NCBI GenBank assembly: GCA_014825775.1
Contig: MVAQ01000127.1
Span: 1 to 59,634 of the forward strand
Direction: 5' to 3'
DNA: 59,634 nt
Source: Krasilnikovozyma curviuscula
Lineage: Eukaryota > Basidiomycota > Tremellomycetes > Cystofilobasidiales > Mrakiaceae
Part shown: positions 21,043-32,345 of the stretch, in pieces
How the letters are laid out: each line of letters begins with the position of its first letter
Numbering within the stretch: position 1 is the stretch's first letter
The notes under the pieces: generated by a model
What the model was told of the DNA's origin: nothing
What the model saw: only the letters and a program-made list of their open reading frames with translations
The model's database searches: none
Translations under genes and position numbers: made by a program

Positions 21043-23908
21043 ATGGCACGCTCTATTTCAATTCCCTCGACGTCGACGTCGACAGGGGGACAGAATGCCC
21101 CGTCAAAGTTCAGAACCCTCCTCACTGTTGCCCTCCTCGTCTTCACGTTGTTCAGCTTTAACTTCCTGATGAAATCAGGCTCCTTGCCCTCTGCGTCCAT
21201 GGGCGGGGTTTCCTCTCTGTACCGTGGGTTCAAGAAAGCAGGTCCCAAAGTGCCCATCGTCCATCCCATCCCTGAACTGATGCGACAGGCTGAAGACAAG
21301 TTCTTGGACATGCTCGATAGGCAGAGTACGACTCTGGCTGAGGCTGTTGCAGAGTACAAGAAGAGATACAACAGGAACCCACCAAAGGGCTTCGACGGTA
21401 CGTTCAGCTGTTCTGACCTTGCCGCCGCCAGCGCGAGGAAGGGGCTCACATAGGTCGAGGGGAGATGGCTATTGAGATACAGAGAGATTGGATACCGATG
21501 GAGTTTGCTTAAAGTTTAGGGTCGAAAGTTGTAAAGGCAATGGAAGGGGATCTACGCCTAGACGACTCTTTTCGCCTGCTCGTGTCACTTGCTCCCTTTC
21601 AAATCGGATAATCTGACGCGACCTTCTCATCTTCGTACCTCTTAGACTGGTTCGCCTTCGCCAAAGAAAACGACGTCCAAATCATAGACGAATACGACCA
21701 GATGGAGGCTGACTTGAAGCCTTTCTGGGTTTTCAGTGGCGCTGAAATCCGTTCGCGATGTGTCCAGGTCGGTCTGCTTCCCAGTGTGGACCTGGTTAGG
21801 GTAGAGAAGGGCAAGACGAGAACGATCGATTTAAATACTGGTGGTGATGATGCTGAGGTTGGAGCGAGAGCGAAGGGTTTCAGGACTATGCTCGAAAAAT
21901 TCCAACGTGAGTTCGACAATATCCTTGTTCGCGATACTGTGATATTAGAACTGCGGGCAGGACTGACAGTTACTGTCTGTACAACCACCATCAAAGATAA
22001 ACTTCCGGATATGGACTTCCCTGTTAATGAGAAGGCTGAAGGTAGAGTCCTTGTTCCTTGGGAACAAGCTAATTACGCCAACTTGACTGCAGACTCAAGC
22101 AGTACGTTTTTCCGCACTGCTCTTACAGCCCAATATCCACTGAATCCCTATTTCTTTCTGGCTTGTTTAAACAGAGGGTATCGAAGCTGTCCTCGGTGGT
22201 GAATTCCTCCCAGACTGGCGAGGAGACTCCAACGTTTGGGAATCTTACCGCCGAACGTGCCCACCGACTTCCCAAGCGCGTCGCTTATTCTCCTCTCGCC
22301 GCACCACCGTCTCCAAGGGAGCTGCTCAGTCACCCCAGAATCTTCTCGCTGCCGCCGGTGTCCTGCCTGGAGGGACTAACGAGGAGTTCGTCTTCCCCGA
22401 GACGGTCGACGATCAGTTTGATTTCTGTGACCAGCCCTGGGCTCATTATCAACAAGGTCACTTCTTCTCCGATTGGAGGACTATCAATGCGCTCTATCCC
22501 ATGTTCTCGCCTGCCAAAAGTCATGGTTACAGCGACATCTTGATACCTAGTCATTACTACCACGCGAGTACGAAGAGGTACACCTACGGCTGGGATCCCG
22601 TTAACCTGAGAATCAAAGAGGTTGACGACATGGAAATGCCTGTAAGTAGTTTGCATTCATTATTTCTCTTTGGAAACTCCTTCCATTGTCTGGATGAAAC
22701 GCTGATATGCAATCTCGCATTCACGTTCCCATAGTGGGACAAGAAGATGAACCGAATCTTCTGGAGAGGAGCTACTACTGGAGGAGGATCTTCACCACCA
22801 GGTTTCCTCGCTCAATACCAACGACACAGGTCAGTACCTTTAGGTCTCGCCTTCCTCCCCGTTCCTTCTTTACTAACCTTTTTGTCCACGTCACCTTGAA
22901 ACACACAGATTCCTAAGAATGGTCTCAGACGAATCCGATAACAACCGTACCGTCGTCTTTGCCGACCCTCCAGAGAGTGAGAACTACGTCGAGGCTGAGG
23001 TGTCGATGGGGATCCTTAATGAGGATATCATGGACGTTGGGTTTACAAAGGCTGTCGGATGTACACAGTACCCAGGTGGATGTGACGGAATGAGAAAGGA
23101 TCACAGTGTGAGTGACTTTTTGGTTTATTTGGTGAACTGAGAACCGCCGCTGACCCTGCTCCGTTTTCGGGTGTGCAGTTCAGAGACGCTGTTCCAATGG
23201 GGGCTCACTGGGGCTTCAAGATGCTGATTGATCTTGATGGAATGGGCTACTCTGCTAGATTCATGGCCTTGTACGTAATTCTTTTTGAGTATTTCGTCCG
23301 GTTGTTTCATTGCTCACCTTCTCTTTGACTTACGCCAGGTTGATGTCCAAGTCTGCTGTAATGAAGGCTACTGTTTATCGAGAGTTCTTCTCTGACTGGA
23401 TTCAGCCTTGGTGAATTCATCTCCAATAGCTCACCTTGGAACTGACAGAACACTCGCTGACTTTTTCTCTTTCTTCGCTTTTAAAGGTTGCACTACATTC
23501 CTGTTTCCTCCAGCTACCAGGAGATCTACAATGTACATAGTCTTGTGTCTCGTATCCTTGTCAAATTTCAGTCTACTTACACCCTTTTCCTTTACTAGAC
23601 CTACGCCTACTTCAACGGTCCAACCGAAGCGATGACGGAAAACGCTAACGGTACCTACTGGACTGAGAGAGACGACTGGGAGCTTAAGAAGATCGCCGAT
23701 GAGGGCAGGAACTGGAAGATGACGCATGCGAGAAAGGTTGATATGGAGGTGTATGTGTACAGATTGGCGCTAGAGTGGGGTAGGTTGGTTGCTGATGACC
23801 GAGAGTCAAGAAGTGAGTTTTTATCTCCTTTTTCTGTCGTTTATACTAATTGAATGGTCGATTCTGATGTGGTCTCTTCTGTGTGTTTTTGCTGCAGCTC
23901 ACAAGTAA
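21043..23908 (+). CDS. GT90 glycosyltransferase, CAP10-like
   Basis: A type II membrane glycosyltransferase of family GT90 (CAP10/POGLUT type). After a Ser-rich cytosolic tail the anchor reads LLTVALLVFTLFSFNFLM (about residues 27-44), followed by a lumenal stem. The catalytic domain includes KRYNRNPPKGFDDWFAFAKE, WAHYQQGHFFSDWR, IFWRGATTGG, FRDAVPMGAHWGFKMLIDLD and SARFMALLMSKSAVMK, all in CAP10 order. The last exons read YREFFSDWIQPWLHYIPV and EWGRLVADDRESRTHK. In Cryptococcus, CAP10 is needed for capsule and relatives are beta-1,2-xylosyltransferases; most basidiomycetes carry several paralogues, so capsule is not implied. Introns lie near 21396-21642, 22100-22174, 22641-22734, 22830-22909, 23107-23178, 23271-23338 and later. 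Stop TAA at 23906-23908. Confidence 0.86.
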
Positions 23909-24345
23909 GACGTAGAATAAAGATGAGAGAGCGGTGTAGGATTTACTTTTCTTTGGTGAATTCTGTTTTCTTTTATTACTTGGTATCATTCTTGAAGAAT
24001 TTCCGTACCTTTCTTCATCGAAGCTCTCGTTGAAAGGTACTCAGTGCTGTTTTTCTCAATCTACGGAATCCATGAGAACGCAACCGGCGTCGATTATCTC
24101 CCTTCGCACATCGCGATTCCCTATGTGAAAAAATAAAGTGAGAGCAACAGCTCTCGAGTTGGACTAAAACAACTTCGTTCTCAACCTATACGACTTAATC
24201 AGCCTTGCTTTGCATTTGTGTGAGTGCCATTTTACCAAAAAATAGAAGTATTAAAGCTCGCCGAACGCAGCTATTCGTGTTCTTCTTGCTTTTACTCACG
24301 CCTAGCGTCTTTTCCATCAGCAATACTGTATTCTATACGTTTGAG
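23909..24345. other. Intergenic, GT90 to barrel-protein gene
   Basis: A 437-base spacer between two genes on the same strand. AATAAAG at about 23917 lies just after the GT90 stop and fits a polyadenylation signal. An open frame runs into the next gene from a TTG at 24205, but no ATG opens it before 24346. Confidence 0.55.
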
Positions 24346-25116
24346 ATGACTTCTCTAGCTACCCAGACTTATGAGGGTGAGCTTTATCCAGCGCTTAAAA
24401 TGAAACTCACCACAGGTGGTCGCTCACCCATCTCATGGTGCCATCGCTTTTCGATGACAGATCTCCTCGAGCTTGTCACTGTCTCTGTTGTCCCGCCAGC
24501 CGCTGCCACAGACCATGCCATCAGAAAATACATGGCTGCCGTCACGTCCACCCAAACCTCCGCCTCCAACTTCCCCGTCCGCATCTTCAACCAGCTTGAA
24601 GACCCCAACATCATCTACCTCTTTGGTGGATGGAAGAGCATCGCGGAACATGTCTCCCAGAGAGCGAAGCCCAAGAGTGAGGAGTTCTTGTTAGCAAGGA
24701 AGGAGGCAATGGATAAAATTCAACCCTTGGGAATGGGTCATTGGGACACACGCTTCGAATTATTGCCGGAAACCATCAAGAGTGATACAGAGAACAACAA
24801 GGTCATCTCCATTGGGCGATACAAGGTCCTTTCCGCCGATCGATTAGCCTTCGACGCGTCCTTCGCAGCCGTCAAAGCCCACCTCATTGACTTCGCCATT
24901 CCTGGTGCCCTCACCGCCGCATGGTCTTTGGAACCTCCAACAAAGACTGAGGATGGACAAGATGTTGATGAGTTCCTTCTGGTTGTGGAATGGCCATCGG
25001 CTGAGAAGCACGCTTCTTTCACCACGACAGAGAATGGGAAGACCTTCGTGGAGGGAATCAATACGTTCTTGGTTGGTTTCGAGCTGAAGCATGCAAAAAG
25101 AGTGGAGCTGTCTTGA
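24346..25116 (+). CDS. Predicted dimeric alpha-beta barrel (ABM/EthD-like) protein
   Basis: A soluble protein of about 230-255 residues with no clear named family. It looks like two tandem alpha/beta ferredoxin-like halves: LLELVTVSVVPPAAATDHAI with IYLFGGWKSIAEH, and VISIGRYKVLSADRLAF with DEFLLVVEWPSAEKH. Paired halves of this kind are typical of the dimeric alpha-beta barrel superfamily (antibiotic biosynthesis monooxygenase, EthD). The ATG at 24346 is chosen because the longer upstream frame starts at TTG. A GTGAGC donor at 24377 and an acceptor at 24460 define a possible 84-base intron, which joins TYE to DLLELV and removes a less regular stretch; it is in frame and stop-free, so retention would add 28 residues. 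Stop TGA at 25114-25116. Function not assigned. Confidence 0.6.
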   Translation: MTSLATQTYEGELYPALKMKLTTGGRSPISWCHRFSMTDLLELVTVSVVPPAAATDHAIRKYMAAVTSTQTSASNFPVRIFNQLEDPNIIYLFGGWKSIAEHVSQRAKPKSEEFLLARKEAMDKIQPLGMGHWDTRFELLPETIKSDTENNKVISIGRYKVLSADRLAFDASFAAVKAHLIDFAIPGALTAAWSLEPPTKTEDGQDVDEFLLVVEWPSAEKHASFTTTENGKTFVEGINTFLVGFELKHAKRVELS

Positions 25117-25486
25117 GTCTTATGAACCTGTCCCAGCGGGGTGAGATGTAGCTTGTGAGCGTAAACGAGTGAGCTGCAATAGATCTCGTTCATGGCGGAT
25201 AATGAGCATATTTGTCAATCAAATGTCTATATAGAAGATGATCATTTGGCTCTAGTCGATGAAAAATCTAGTGGGGAATGAATGGCTCCGTGTCCAGGAA
25301 GCGCCTCTGAGTTACAACAACAAAACTTTCCTTTGATAGCTTTCATAGTTAGGTTTTAGTAGAACGTGACCTCAACTTAAGTACAGTTACGACGAAAAAT
25401 GAACGTCTATTCAGGCCGTTAAATAAATTTAAACATTATAGCATTTGCAAAAGTAAATACAACCGTGAAAAAGAAACCTGCGTCGC
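25117..25486. other. Intergenic, convergent 3' ends
   Basis: A 370-base spacer between the converging barrel-protein and transcription-factor genes. The A/T-rich stretch at 25420-25445 (TAAATAAATTTAAAC) is a likely terminator and polyadenylation region. No gene. Confidence 0.5.
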
Positions 25487-28400
25487 TCACACAGCCCCGC
25501 TCGCACTTCCAAACACCTGGCTCCATTCTAACTCGCCCGACAACCATCTGTCCAACCTCTCGCTCCCATTCCACTCCCCAATACCGCCGTTGTTGCTGAA
25601 CGTACTCGTCGATCCCGATCCACTGCCTTCTTCCAGCGGCTGCTGTTGAAGCGTCTGCTGGCTCGCGCTCGTCGGCAAGGAGGTGGTGAGATCAAAGATA
25701 CCGGTTGTAAAAGAAAGCGACGAGTCGAATTGGTGCAAGAACTGAGGGTGCGATCGGGCAGGTAACAGGCCATTAATGACCGTTGGGTTGTTGGAGGTTG
25801 AAGACGTGAAGCTGCTCGTTCGTAAGTTCGAGAGCTGAGGGTGATGCGGGAGGATAGATGAGTGAGGCATCGGAGGTGTTGCTGACGATCTTCTTGAATC
25901 TGAAGCTGCTGATCCCCCACTGTCAACGTTGGTCGCGTCTTTGGCGGCGGCAACGCATGGCGGGTCGGCGACAAGAGGTGCGACGACCTCGAGATATTCG
26001 AATGCTGAGAGAACACGCAGTCGGAGACCGTCGTAGAGTGGAACGAGATGTTGTTGATTTGCTTCCATCGAGTTGAGGATAACAGTGAGGAAGATGTAGA
26101 GGTGGAGCAGTTGATCAGGGCTGTAAATGAAGCGCAGTCAGAACGACCAACAGAAAACGAACACAGACGCTGTGAACTTACACCCATCTGAGATTTTCAA
26201 TTTTCTTCAAATAATTCATCGCTCCTTGATCACCGGGAGGATTGTTCATTCCAATGAAGGCAATCTCCAAATTATCCAAGTACTCCTTCATGTAATGGAG
26301 CGTCAACATCAGATGCCTCTTCATGGTCGTATCGAAGTCGACTCTCTTAATAATAGTCGAGAAGGGTGCCAGTGGCAGCGAGTAGACCAGGAATAGAATA
26401 TGATATTGACTGAGATAAGTTGAGAAGAGTTTCAACGCGCCTCTTCTTTCCTCTGAGTTCCCGTTAGAGAGGATAGCACCGAGTTGCTGAGGTGACGTCT
26501 CGAGGGCGTCAAACATGTTGGAGTAGAGTTTGCTGATTGAGGATGCTCGGACGTCCATCGTCTCGAGAATTGTTGAAGGGAAGGAGAGGGTTTCGTGGAC
26601 GATATGGGCGATTTCGTTTGCAATCGAGTAAAGATGGTAGAATTGTGGCATATATGATGAGCTTGATGGGTCGAGGGACGGTGGTGGAACATCTATGAGA
26701 GAAATTTGTCTCAAAAAAATATCGCGATGAAGGGAAAGAGAACAGAAACGGTCTACCCACCATAAGCTCCTGGAGGAAGCGCAAGAGGTCTTCCCATGTA
26801 GAAAGAACACCAACTATTAAAAGGCGCAGATAGCATCAGTGATACAATTTCAGAACAGGTACCAGAACACGACTCACCCATCCATGGTGACGAAGCACCA
26901 TAATCTTAACCTCCTCTCCATCTTGATCCCCTTATCGATGCCATCGAGAACCTTCAACTTATCGGGATCCCTATTCAGCCCCAAGGCAAACACGAGGCCA
27001 CGAATCTCATTTGAGATGCAGCAGATATCATGTTTATGGCTACGGCGGAGGATGAAATACTGTCCGAGCATAAGGAGGAAGTCAACTCGTTCAAGGGTCG
27101 CAGGTGGAGAGAGCGAGTGGTTCAGGTCTGAGTATGAGGTTGCGAAAGTTGTGCGGTTCAAATTCGAAAGCATCATGGCAAGTGTATAGAAGTGCGTTGA
27201 GAGCGTCGTCGAGGTCAGTGGTTTAGTGCAGTTGAGGTGGAGCGAGAATTGACGGCTGATCGTGTTCACGACGGGATCAGTTTCTTCGGAGACACCGGGA
27301 ATCATTTGAATTGCAGAGGCACTGATATGGAGAAAACAGAACCTGGTGATTAGTGTCGAAATCAACCGAGAACAAAGACTGAAGGGGGACTCACTAAAGT
27401 AACATGACTTTCGCTAATAGCATAGTGTTTCCAGGAGCACACAGATGTTGTTTATCGTTTAGACCTTTCCAAGAAGGTGGAAAACCGTCAATACTCAAAG
27501 CTTCATGGATGTAGTTCTTTAAATAGAAACCCCTAAGTACGAGAAATCTCTGATCAGCTGTGATCCTTTAGTTGTTAAAAGAGACACGGACGTACTGGAG
27601 GTATAATCCATCTTGGTAACTAGGCAAAAACTTGTTGACAATCTGAACGATGTTGACTTTGCCGGTTCCGTGAGGTGAAGGGGGCTGGAACGAGCTGTCG
27701 ATTCCACAGGCGAGGAGTAGGGGTTGATACGATTGAGCTTCCTGTGCTTTATGCTCCGTCGTGTTATCCTAAACAACATTCAAAACGGTATCAGTACAAA
27801 AAGAAATTGTGAGCAATGGTGAGGAGTGACTTACAAGCAGACTAGGACAGAACAGATCAGTCCCCCCTCCGTTCTGGGTCAACGAGCCGCCACTCCCATC
27901 AGGCGTGACAATCGCGTTGTCCTTCCCACCTTCCCAGTAGCTCTCCCCCGTACCTGTGAGGTGCTTCGCGAGGGGGAAAACGTCCTGAACCTGCATTAGC
28001 GGCGCTCGCACGGCTGGGTTGCTCCCCGCATCGAAGGGATGGGGGTTATGCGAGTATGAGGTCCCTGGCTGACTCGAGGGCGAGAGAGACGAGTGGTGCT
28101 GGTTGTTAGCGAACTGGGACTGATACTGGGATTGATATTGGTATTGGTTGTTGTTGTGGCTCGTCGAAAGCGTCGCGCTCGAAGGAACGGCGGTGGGGGT
28201 GAGGAGAGGCACGTTGCTGGTCGCGGTGCCTGTAGCTAAGGAACGGTAGAGACCTTCCATTTGGCTCAGATTGGACCGTGTTGCTGCCATGTACTGTTCG
28301 AAAGAAGCGAGGCTGAGAGAGAGAACGAGCAAGCGAGGGTAGATAGGAAAGACGCCATGCAAAAAAGGTAAAACTTAGGGTCCCATTGACTGTAATGCAA

Positions 28401-28666
28401 GCAGTACAACTGACTACTTACTTTGCTTTATTGCTCACGACCAAGCCTTCGCTCTCACCTTCAGCAATACAGGCTTCTTCATTGCCCTTCAACGTGCACG
28501 TTGAACAAGGTCTCCTCAACTTCACGTCACATTTACTCTTCGATGTTCGGCAGGATGAACACGACTGAACTCGACTTGATTTCTTTGCTGCAGGCTGGGT
28601 GTCGTTGGAGGATGACTTCCGACTTCTTTTCGTCGGAGGAGGCTGAGGCTCTTGTGAATCTCCCAT
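25487..28666 (-). CDS. Zn(2)-Cys(6) fungal-specific transcription factor
   Basis: A transcription factor of about 850 residues. The N terminus has a basic stretch and then the binuclear zinc cluster: CSSCRTSKSKC, followed by CSTC and a final Cys eight residues on, with the spacing C-x2-C-x6-C-x7-C-x2-C-x8-C. A Gln/Asn/Tyr-rich middle region (SQYQSQF) follows. The fungal-specific transcription factor domain covers QIVNKFLPSYQDGLYL, YTLAMMLSNLNRTTFA, RVDFLLMLGQYFILRRSHK, NEIRGLVFALGLNRDP, RRLRLWCFVTMDGW and SFYMGRPLALPP. The C terminus is Ser/Pro/Gln-rich and may activate. The start is ATG 28666 (MGDSQEP); the longer open frame begins with TTG. Introns are near 28363-28435, 27776-27835, 27520-27600, 27395-27425, 26815-26875, 26690-26760 and 26120-26180. 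The target genes are unknown. Confidence 0.87.
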
Positions 28667-29329
28667 GGCGAGCGATATTTTCTTCTGCGGGCTCAATGAA
28701 CGTAGTGTCAGGATGCTTTTCGGGTGGGTACCTCGACAGTAGTGCTAGTAGAGTCGAACCAACTCACCCAACGTCAAAGGACCCAAGGCAAACCTGACTT
28801 TTTTTACCTAAGCTGGTCGTTGGCTGACAAAAGAGGAAAGAATATCAGCACGGAGCAATGAGCAAACACCGTGGAATTCCCCTTCTATTCGCTCTCTGAC
28901 TCACTCGAGACGGACAGGCTGATGGTGAAGGTGGTGATTTGACAGAGGTTTCCCAGGTTGAGATTAGAGCAGAGGTCCAAGAATCAGGGGAAGAATGGCG
29001 CTGATAATGGATGACGGGTGGCCGATAGCTGCTGGCAACGTCGACGGATGAGGTTACACGGCGACGATATCAGGCGATGATTCAATATTTTCATCCGAAT
29101 GGGTCGTAATTTCACTCGACTCTTCGGATGGGGAGTCGGTGTTTTCTGTGGCGGGCGAGGCCAAACCTCATCGAGAGGACTTGGGAAGCAAGGCTGCTGC
29201 CGACCAAAACCTCCCAAATACATCTCGTGTCCCATCTTCCTATCCAAAATAGATCGGTAAAACACAGAAGAATTGAACGTCAGACCAGGGCCAGCCTAGT
29301 CGAACGTCGTCAATCTCAACACTAGGTGC
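28667..29329. other. Intergenic, divergent upstream regions
   Basis: A 663-base gap between the divergent transcription factor and DCP2 genes. It holds both promoters. Short open frames such as 28984-29265 (minus) are composition artefacts. Nothing else recognised. Confidence 0.5.
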
Positions 29330-31938
29330 ATGGCAAACTCGACCAGCACCACCAAGAAGAAGGGCAAGAAAGGTGCTGGTGGTCCTTTTGATAATCTCCA
29401 GTTCCTAGAAGTACTCGAGGACCTGTCGACGTGAGTATCATACACCCTGGTTATACAGATGTTCATCTGGCAGAGTTGTTCCTTCGTCACCAGCTGATTT
29501 TTCCATTTATCTCTTCCCAAATTATTGCAGTCGATTCATCCTGAACTTGCCAGCTGAAGAAGTTGATTCAGTAGAGCGAGTATGTTTCCAGGTCGAAGAA
29601 GCGTAGGTGTATTCCCTTTTCCAGCGGTTCCTTGCTTACGTTCCTAACTGAACGCTCCTTGTTCTGATGCGTCCTTCCAGCCACTGGTACTATGAAGACT
29701 TTGTCCGAGAATCCAACCCTTCATTACCCTCCTTCCACCTCAAACGCTTCTCCGAACTCATCTTCCAAGTGTGTCCGTTACTCAACCAATGGTCAGAGGA
29801 ACATGAAAAGGCATTTGATGACTTTATGCTGTACAAGAGTCGGGTACCTGTCTGTGGAGCAATCATGATCAATGAAGATTACACGAAGGTGAGCAGAGAT
29901 ATTTGATGTCTTTGAGAGTTGAGACCGTTGAAGCTGGAAGAATGTACTAGTCTTCGATTCTCCCTCGTGTTCGAAGCTGACACTTTTTATGCTCTCATGG
30001 CGTTCTCTCTGTGCAGTGCATCATGGTTAAAGGATGGAAGGGCAACTCTTGGAGTTTCCCAAAGGGTAAAATCAATCGAAATGAACCAAAGCATCTATGT
30101 GCTATTCGAGAAGTGAGTCTCTGCGATATTCGGACCTCGTCTGCGTACCATTCTCAATGTTTGATTGCTGTAAACCCCCTCTCTGTTCCTCTCTAGGTTC
30201 TTGAAGAGACAGGTTATGACCTCACCTCCCTCCTCCAATCGAGCGAGTTCTTCGAAATTACCACGTCAGACCAGCAGCGCGTGACGCTCTATGTCGTCGC
30301 AGGCGTGCCTGAGAGCTTCAAGTTTGAGACAAAGACGAGGAAGGAGATTGGTGATATCAGATGGTGGGACTGTAAGGATTTACCAGGGTGGAAGAAGAAT
30401 CCGAACCCGAATCAGCCAGGTCCCAAGGGCAGATTCTATTTGCTTGCTCCGTTTTTACCGTGAGTTACAACATCTTTCTCTCATTTATGTTCTGGTTGAA
30501 AGTTCAACTCGGATTCTTCTTCAATTTCTCTAGGCTATTGAAGAAATGGATTAAAGCAAACAAACCGAAATCAAACTCTGCGATCACCACGAAGACTACA
30601 ACGCAAACAATAACAGAAATTGTCAAAGTTGAAGAAGAAGAATCACCTGTCCCCTTGCTGTCAGCAGGTGGAGTCTCTGATGCACAACCTCAGTCTCTCT
30701 TCGTCCAGCACCAGTCTTACAACCCCACACCTGCACTCCAAGTGGTCTCACCCCCACCGCCGGTCACAAGTCCGACAACGAGTGAGATCGATGTAAATAA
30801 GAAACTGAAGCAGATGGCTCTTTTGTCAATGCTGGATCAAACCTTAGGTCCTTCCCCACCCTCTATTCAGCAGCAGCAGCAGCAGCCGCTGTCGTCATAC
30901 CCGTCGCCCATGCCGAGTACACCTCAACAACAAATGTTTCAGCAACATCTTTCTCCTTCTCAGCCCCAGGGGCAGCCTCAAGGGAACTCCTTGTTAGCTA
31001 TCCTGAAGGGAGGAACTGCTCCTGTGCAACAACCACTTCAGTATCCAATCCCACCTCAGCAGCAGCAACAGTATCCATCCTTCCCACTGCACCCACAACC
31101 ATTCCAGCAGCAGCAGCAGCAGCAGCATCACCTGTATCAACCGTCTCCATCGCTTCCCCACCAACAACAACTGCAACCTGCTCCATTCTCGGCTCCACAG
31201 CCGCCGCTCGCTGGCTATCCGGCTCCTCATCAGCAACTCTCGCACAACGCTCCTGGTAGTAGTCAGTATCCACAAGGACTCAACAACGTTGGTCCTGGAT
31301 ATTCAGGTGTTGGGATTCAGCAGCAGCAGCAGCAACAGCAGCTTCAGCCTTCTCCATTCAACGGGCCCCAATTCCCTTCTGCACCATTGTCATCCCCTGG
31401 CCCACAACCCTCAACTAACACAGGCAATAGCAATACGAGCCTTCTTGCCATCTTGCAGGGGAAACCATCGAGCATGAATCAGCTTCCCCCGGCGCCTTCA
31501 ACGAACCTTTTGCCATCGTCGTTGCCGCCTCGATATCAGCAACCGCAACTGCAACCGCAACTGCAACCGCAACTTCAGCCTCAATCAAACGATGCCTTCC
31601 AGGTTCAGTATCCCCCGCACCAGCAGCAACAACAATCAGCGTTCGCTTCGCCATACACCCAACCTCCTCCTCCAGTCAAGACGCCTATGCCAGCAGGAGG
31701 GAACACTGCCCTTCTTTCGATCCTCAATGGCAACCGAAGTAAAACTGGTGGTCCTGGTGGACTCATCGCTGATATCACTGTACGTTTTTGCTATCCTCAT
31801 TACTCTCACTCCTCACGTTTGCTCACCGACTGTTTTGTGTGGGATGGTCAGAATGGAGGCTATCCTAGCGGATCACCAGGGCCACATTATCAACCCCATC
31901 CATCGTACGCCAGTATAAGGAGTAATTGGAATCACTAG
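29330..31938 (+). CDS. DCP2: mRNA-decapping enzyme subunit 2 (Nudix hydrolase)
   Basis: Catalytic subunit of the decapping complex, acting in the cytoplasm and P-bodies to remove the m7G cap. The N-terminal regulatory (Box A) domain reads LEVLEDLSTRFILNLPAEE and HWYYEDFVRE. The Nudix domain begins at VPVCGAIMINEDYTK and contains the Nudix box from FPKGKINRNE to AIREVLEETGY, with the catalytic Glu residues in REVLEE. Box B follows (GRFYLLAPFLPLLKKWIK). The long C-terminal half is Gln/Pro-rich and disordered, with CAG-type runs and four short Leu-rich motifs (see findings). Start ATG 29330 is followed by MANSTSTTKKKGKK. Introns lie near 29432-29530, 29604-29680, 29889-30016, 30112-30196 and 30461-30533, with a last one at 31780-31851 whose 72 bases are stop-free in frame. 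Stop TAG at 31936-31938. Confidence 0.92.
30868..31340 (+). repeat. CAG/CAA microsatellite runs in DCP2
   Basis: Three short trinucleotide runs encode polyglutamine: six CAG at 30868-30885, seven CAG at 31105-31125, and a CAG/CAA mix near 31318-31340. They sit in the disordered tail and are likely length-variable between strains. Confidence 0.8.
31540..31575 (+). repeat. 12-base tandem repeat in DCP2
   Basis: Three head-to-tail copies of CAACCGCAACTG, the last with one change, encode Gln-Pro-Gln-Leu repeats. This is a candidate minisatellite. Confidence 0.85.
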
Positions 31939-32345
31939 CGACCCAGATGAGATGGAGCGGGGGTGGCCTGACTGGGGCCTCCAATCCACTAACGCTGTTA
32001 CTAAGATTGAGGATCTCTATTGTTGGGGAACTTTCGGCAGATGTATTCATTGCTTGTCGAGGGAAGATTTTACATTCTCGAAAGCTATTATGCAGACAGA
32101 AAGGAAACGAGTACTCAGGATACCTGTGACGCGGAAGCTGCATTCCTCGTACGCGCCAAGTTATGTAGTTGGTTGGATCTTCTGCCATTTCTGAGACAAG
32201 GGAGCCCCCTTGTTGAATATGTATAGTTCATTGCGAAGCCAGTCTCGGGTTCGCAAGAGCACCTGAAAGGCTCGTTCTAATCGCCAAAGGGTGACCGCGT
32301 TTTGCAAGGAGTGCATGTACACAACAAAACACCTCATCGAGTCCA
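31939..32345. other. Intergenic, convergent 3' ends
   Basis: A 407-base spacer between the converging DCP2 and acyltransferase genes, presumably both 3' UTRs. No convincing ORF or RNA gene. Confidence 0.5.

Noticed and set aside
24205..24345. Longer N terminus of the barrel protein with a hydrophobic signal-like segment
   Set aside because: The upstream frame opens with TTG and there is no ATG before 24346, so the signal-like stretch is probably leader.
21043..25116. Capsule or secondary-metabolite gene cluster around the GT90 gene
   Set aside because: Neighbours (DUF1764, barrel protein, transcription factor) have no shared pathway that I can see, and no transporter or backbone synthase is present.
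28741..28765. GGTTCGACTC on the minus strand, resembling a tRNA B box
   Set aside because: The flanks do not form a T stem and no A box lies at the right distance.
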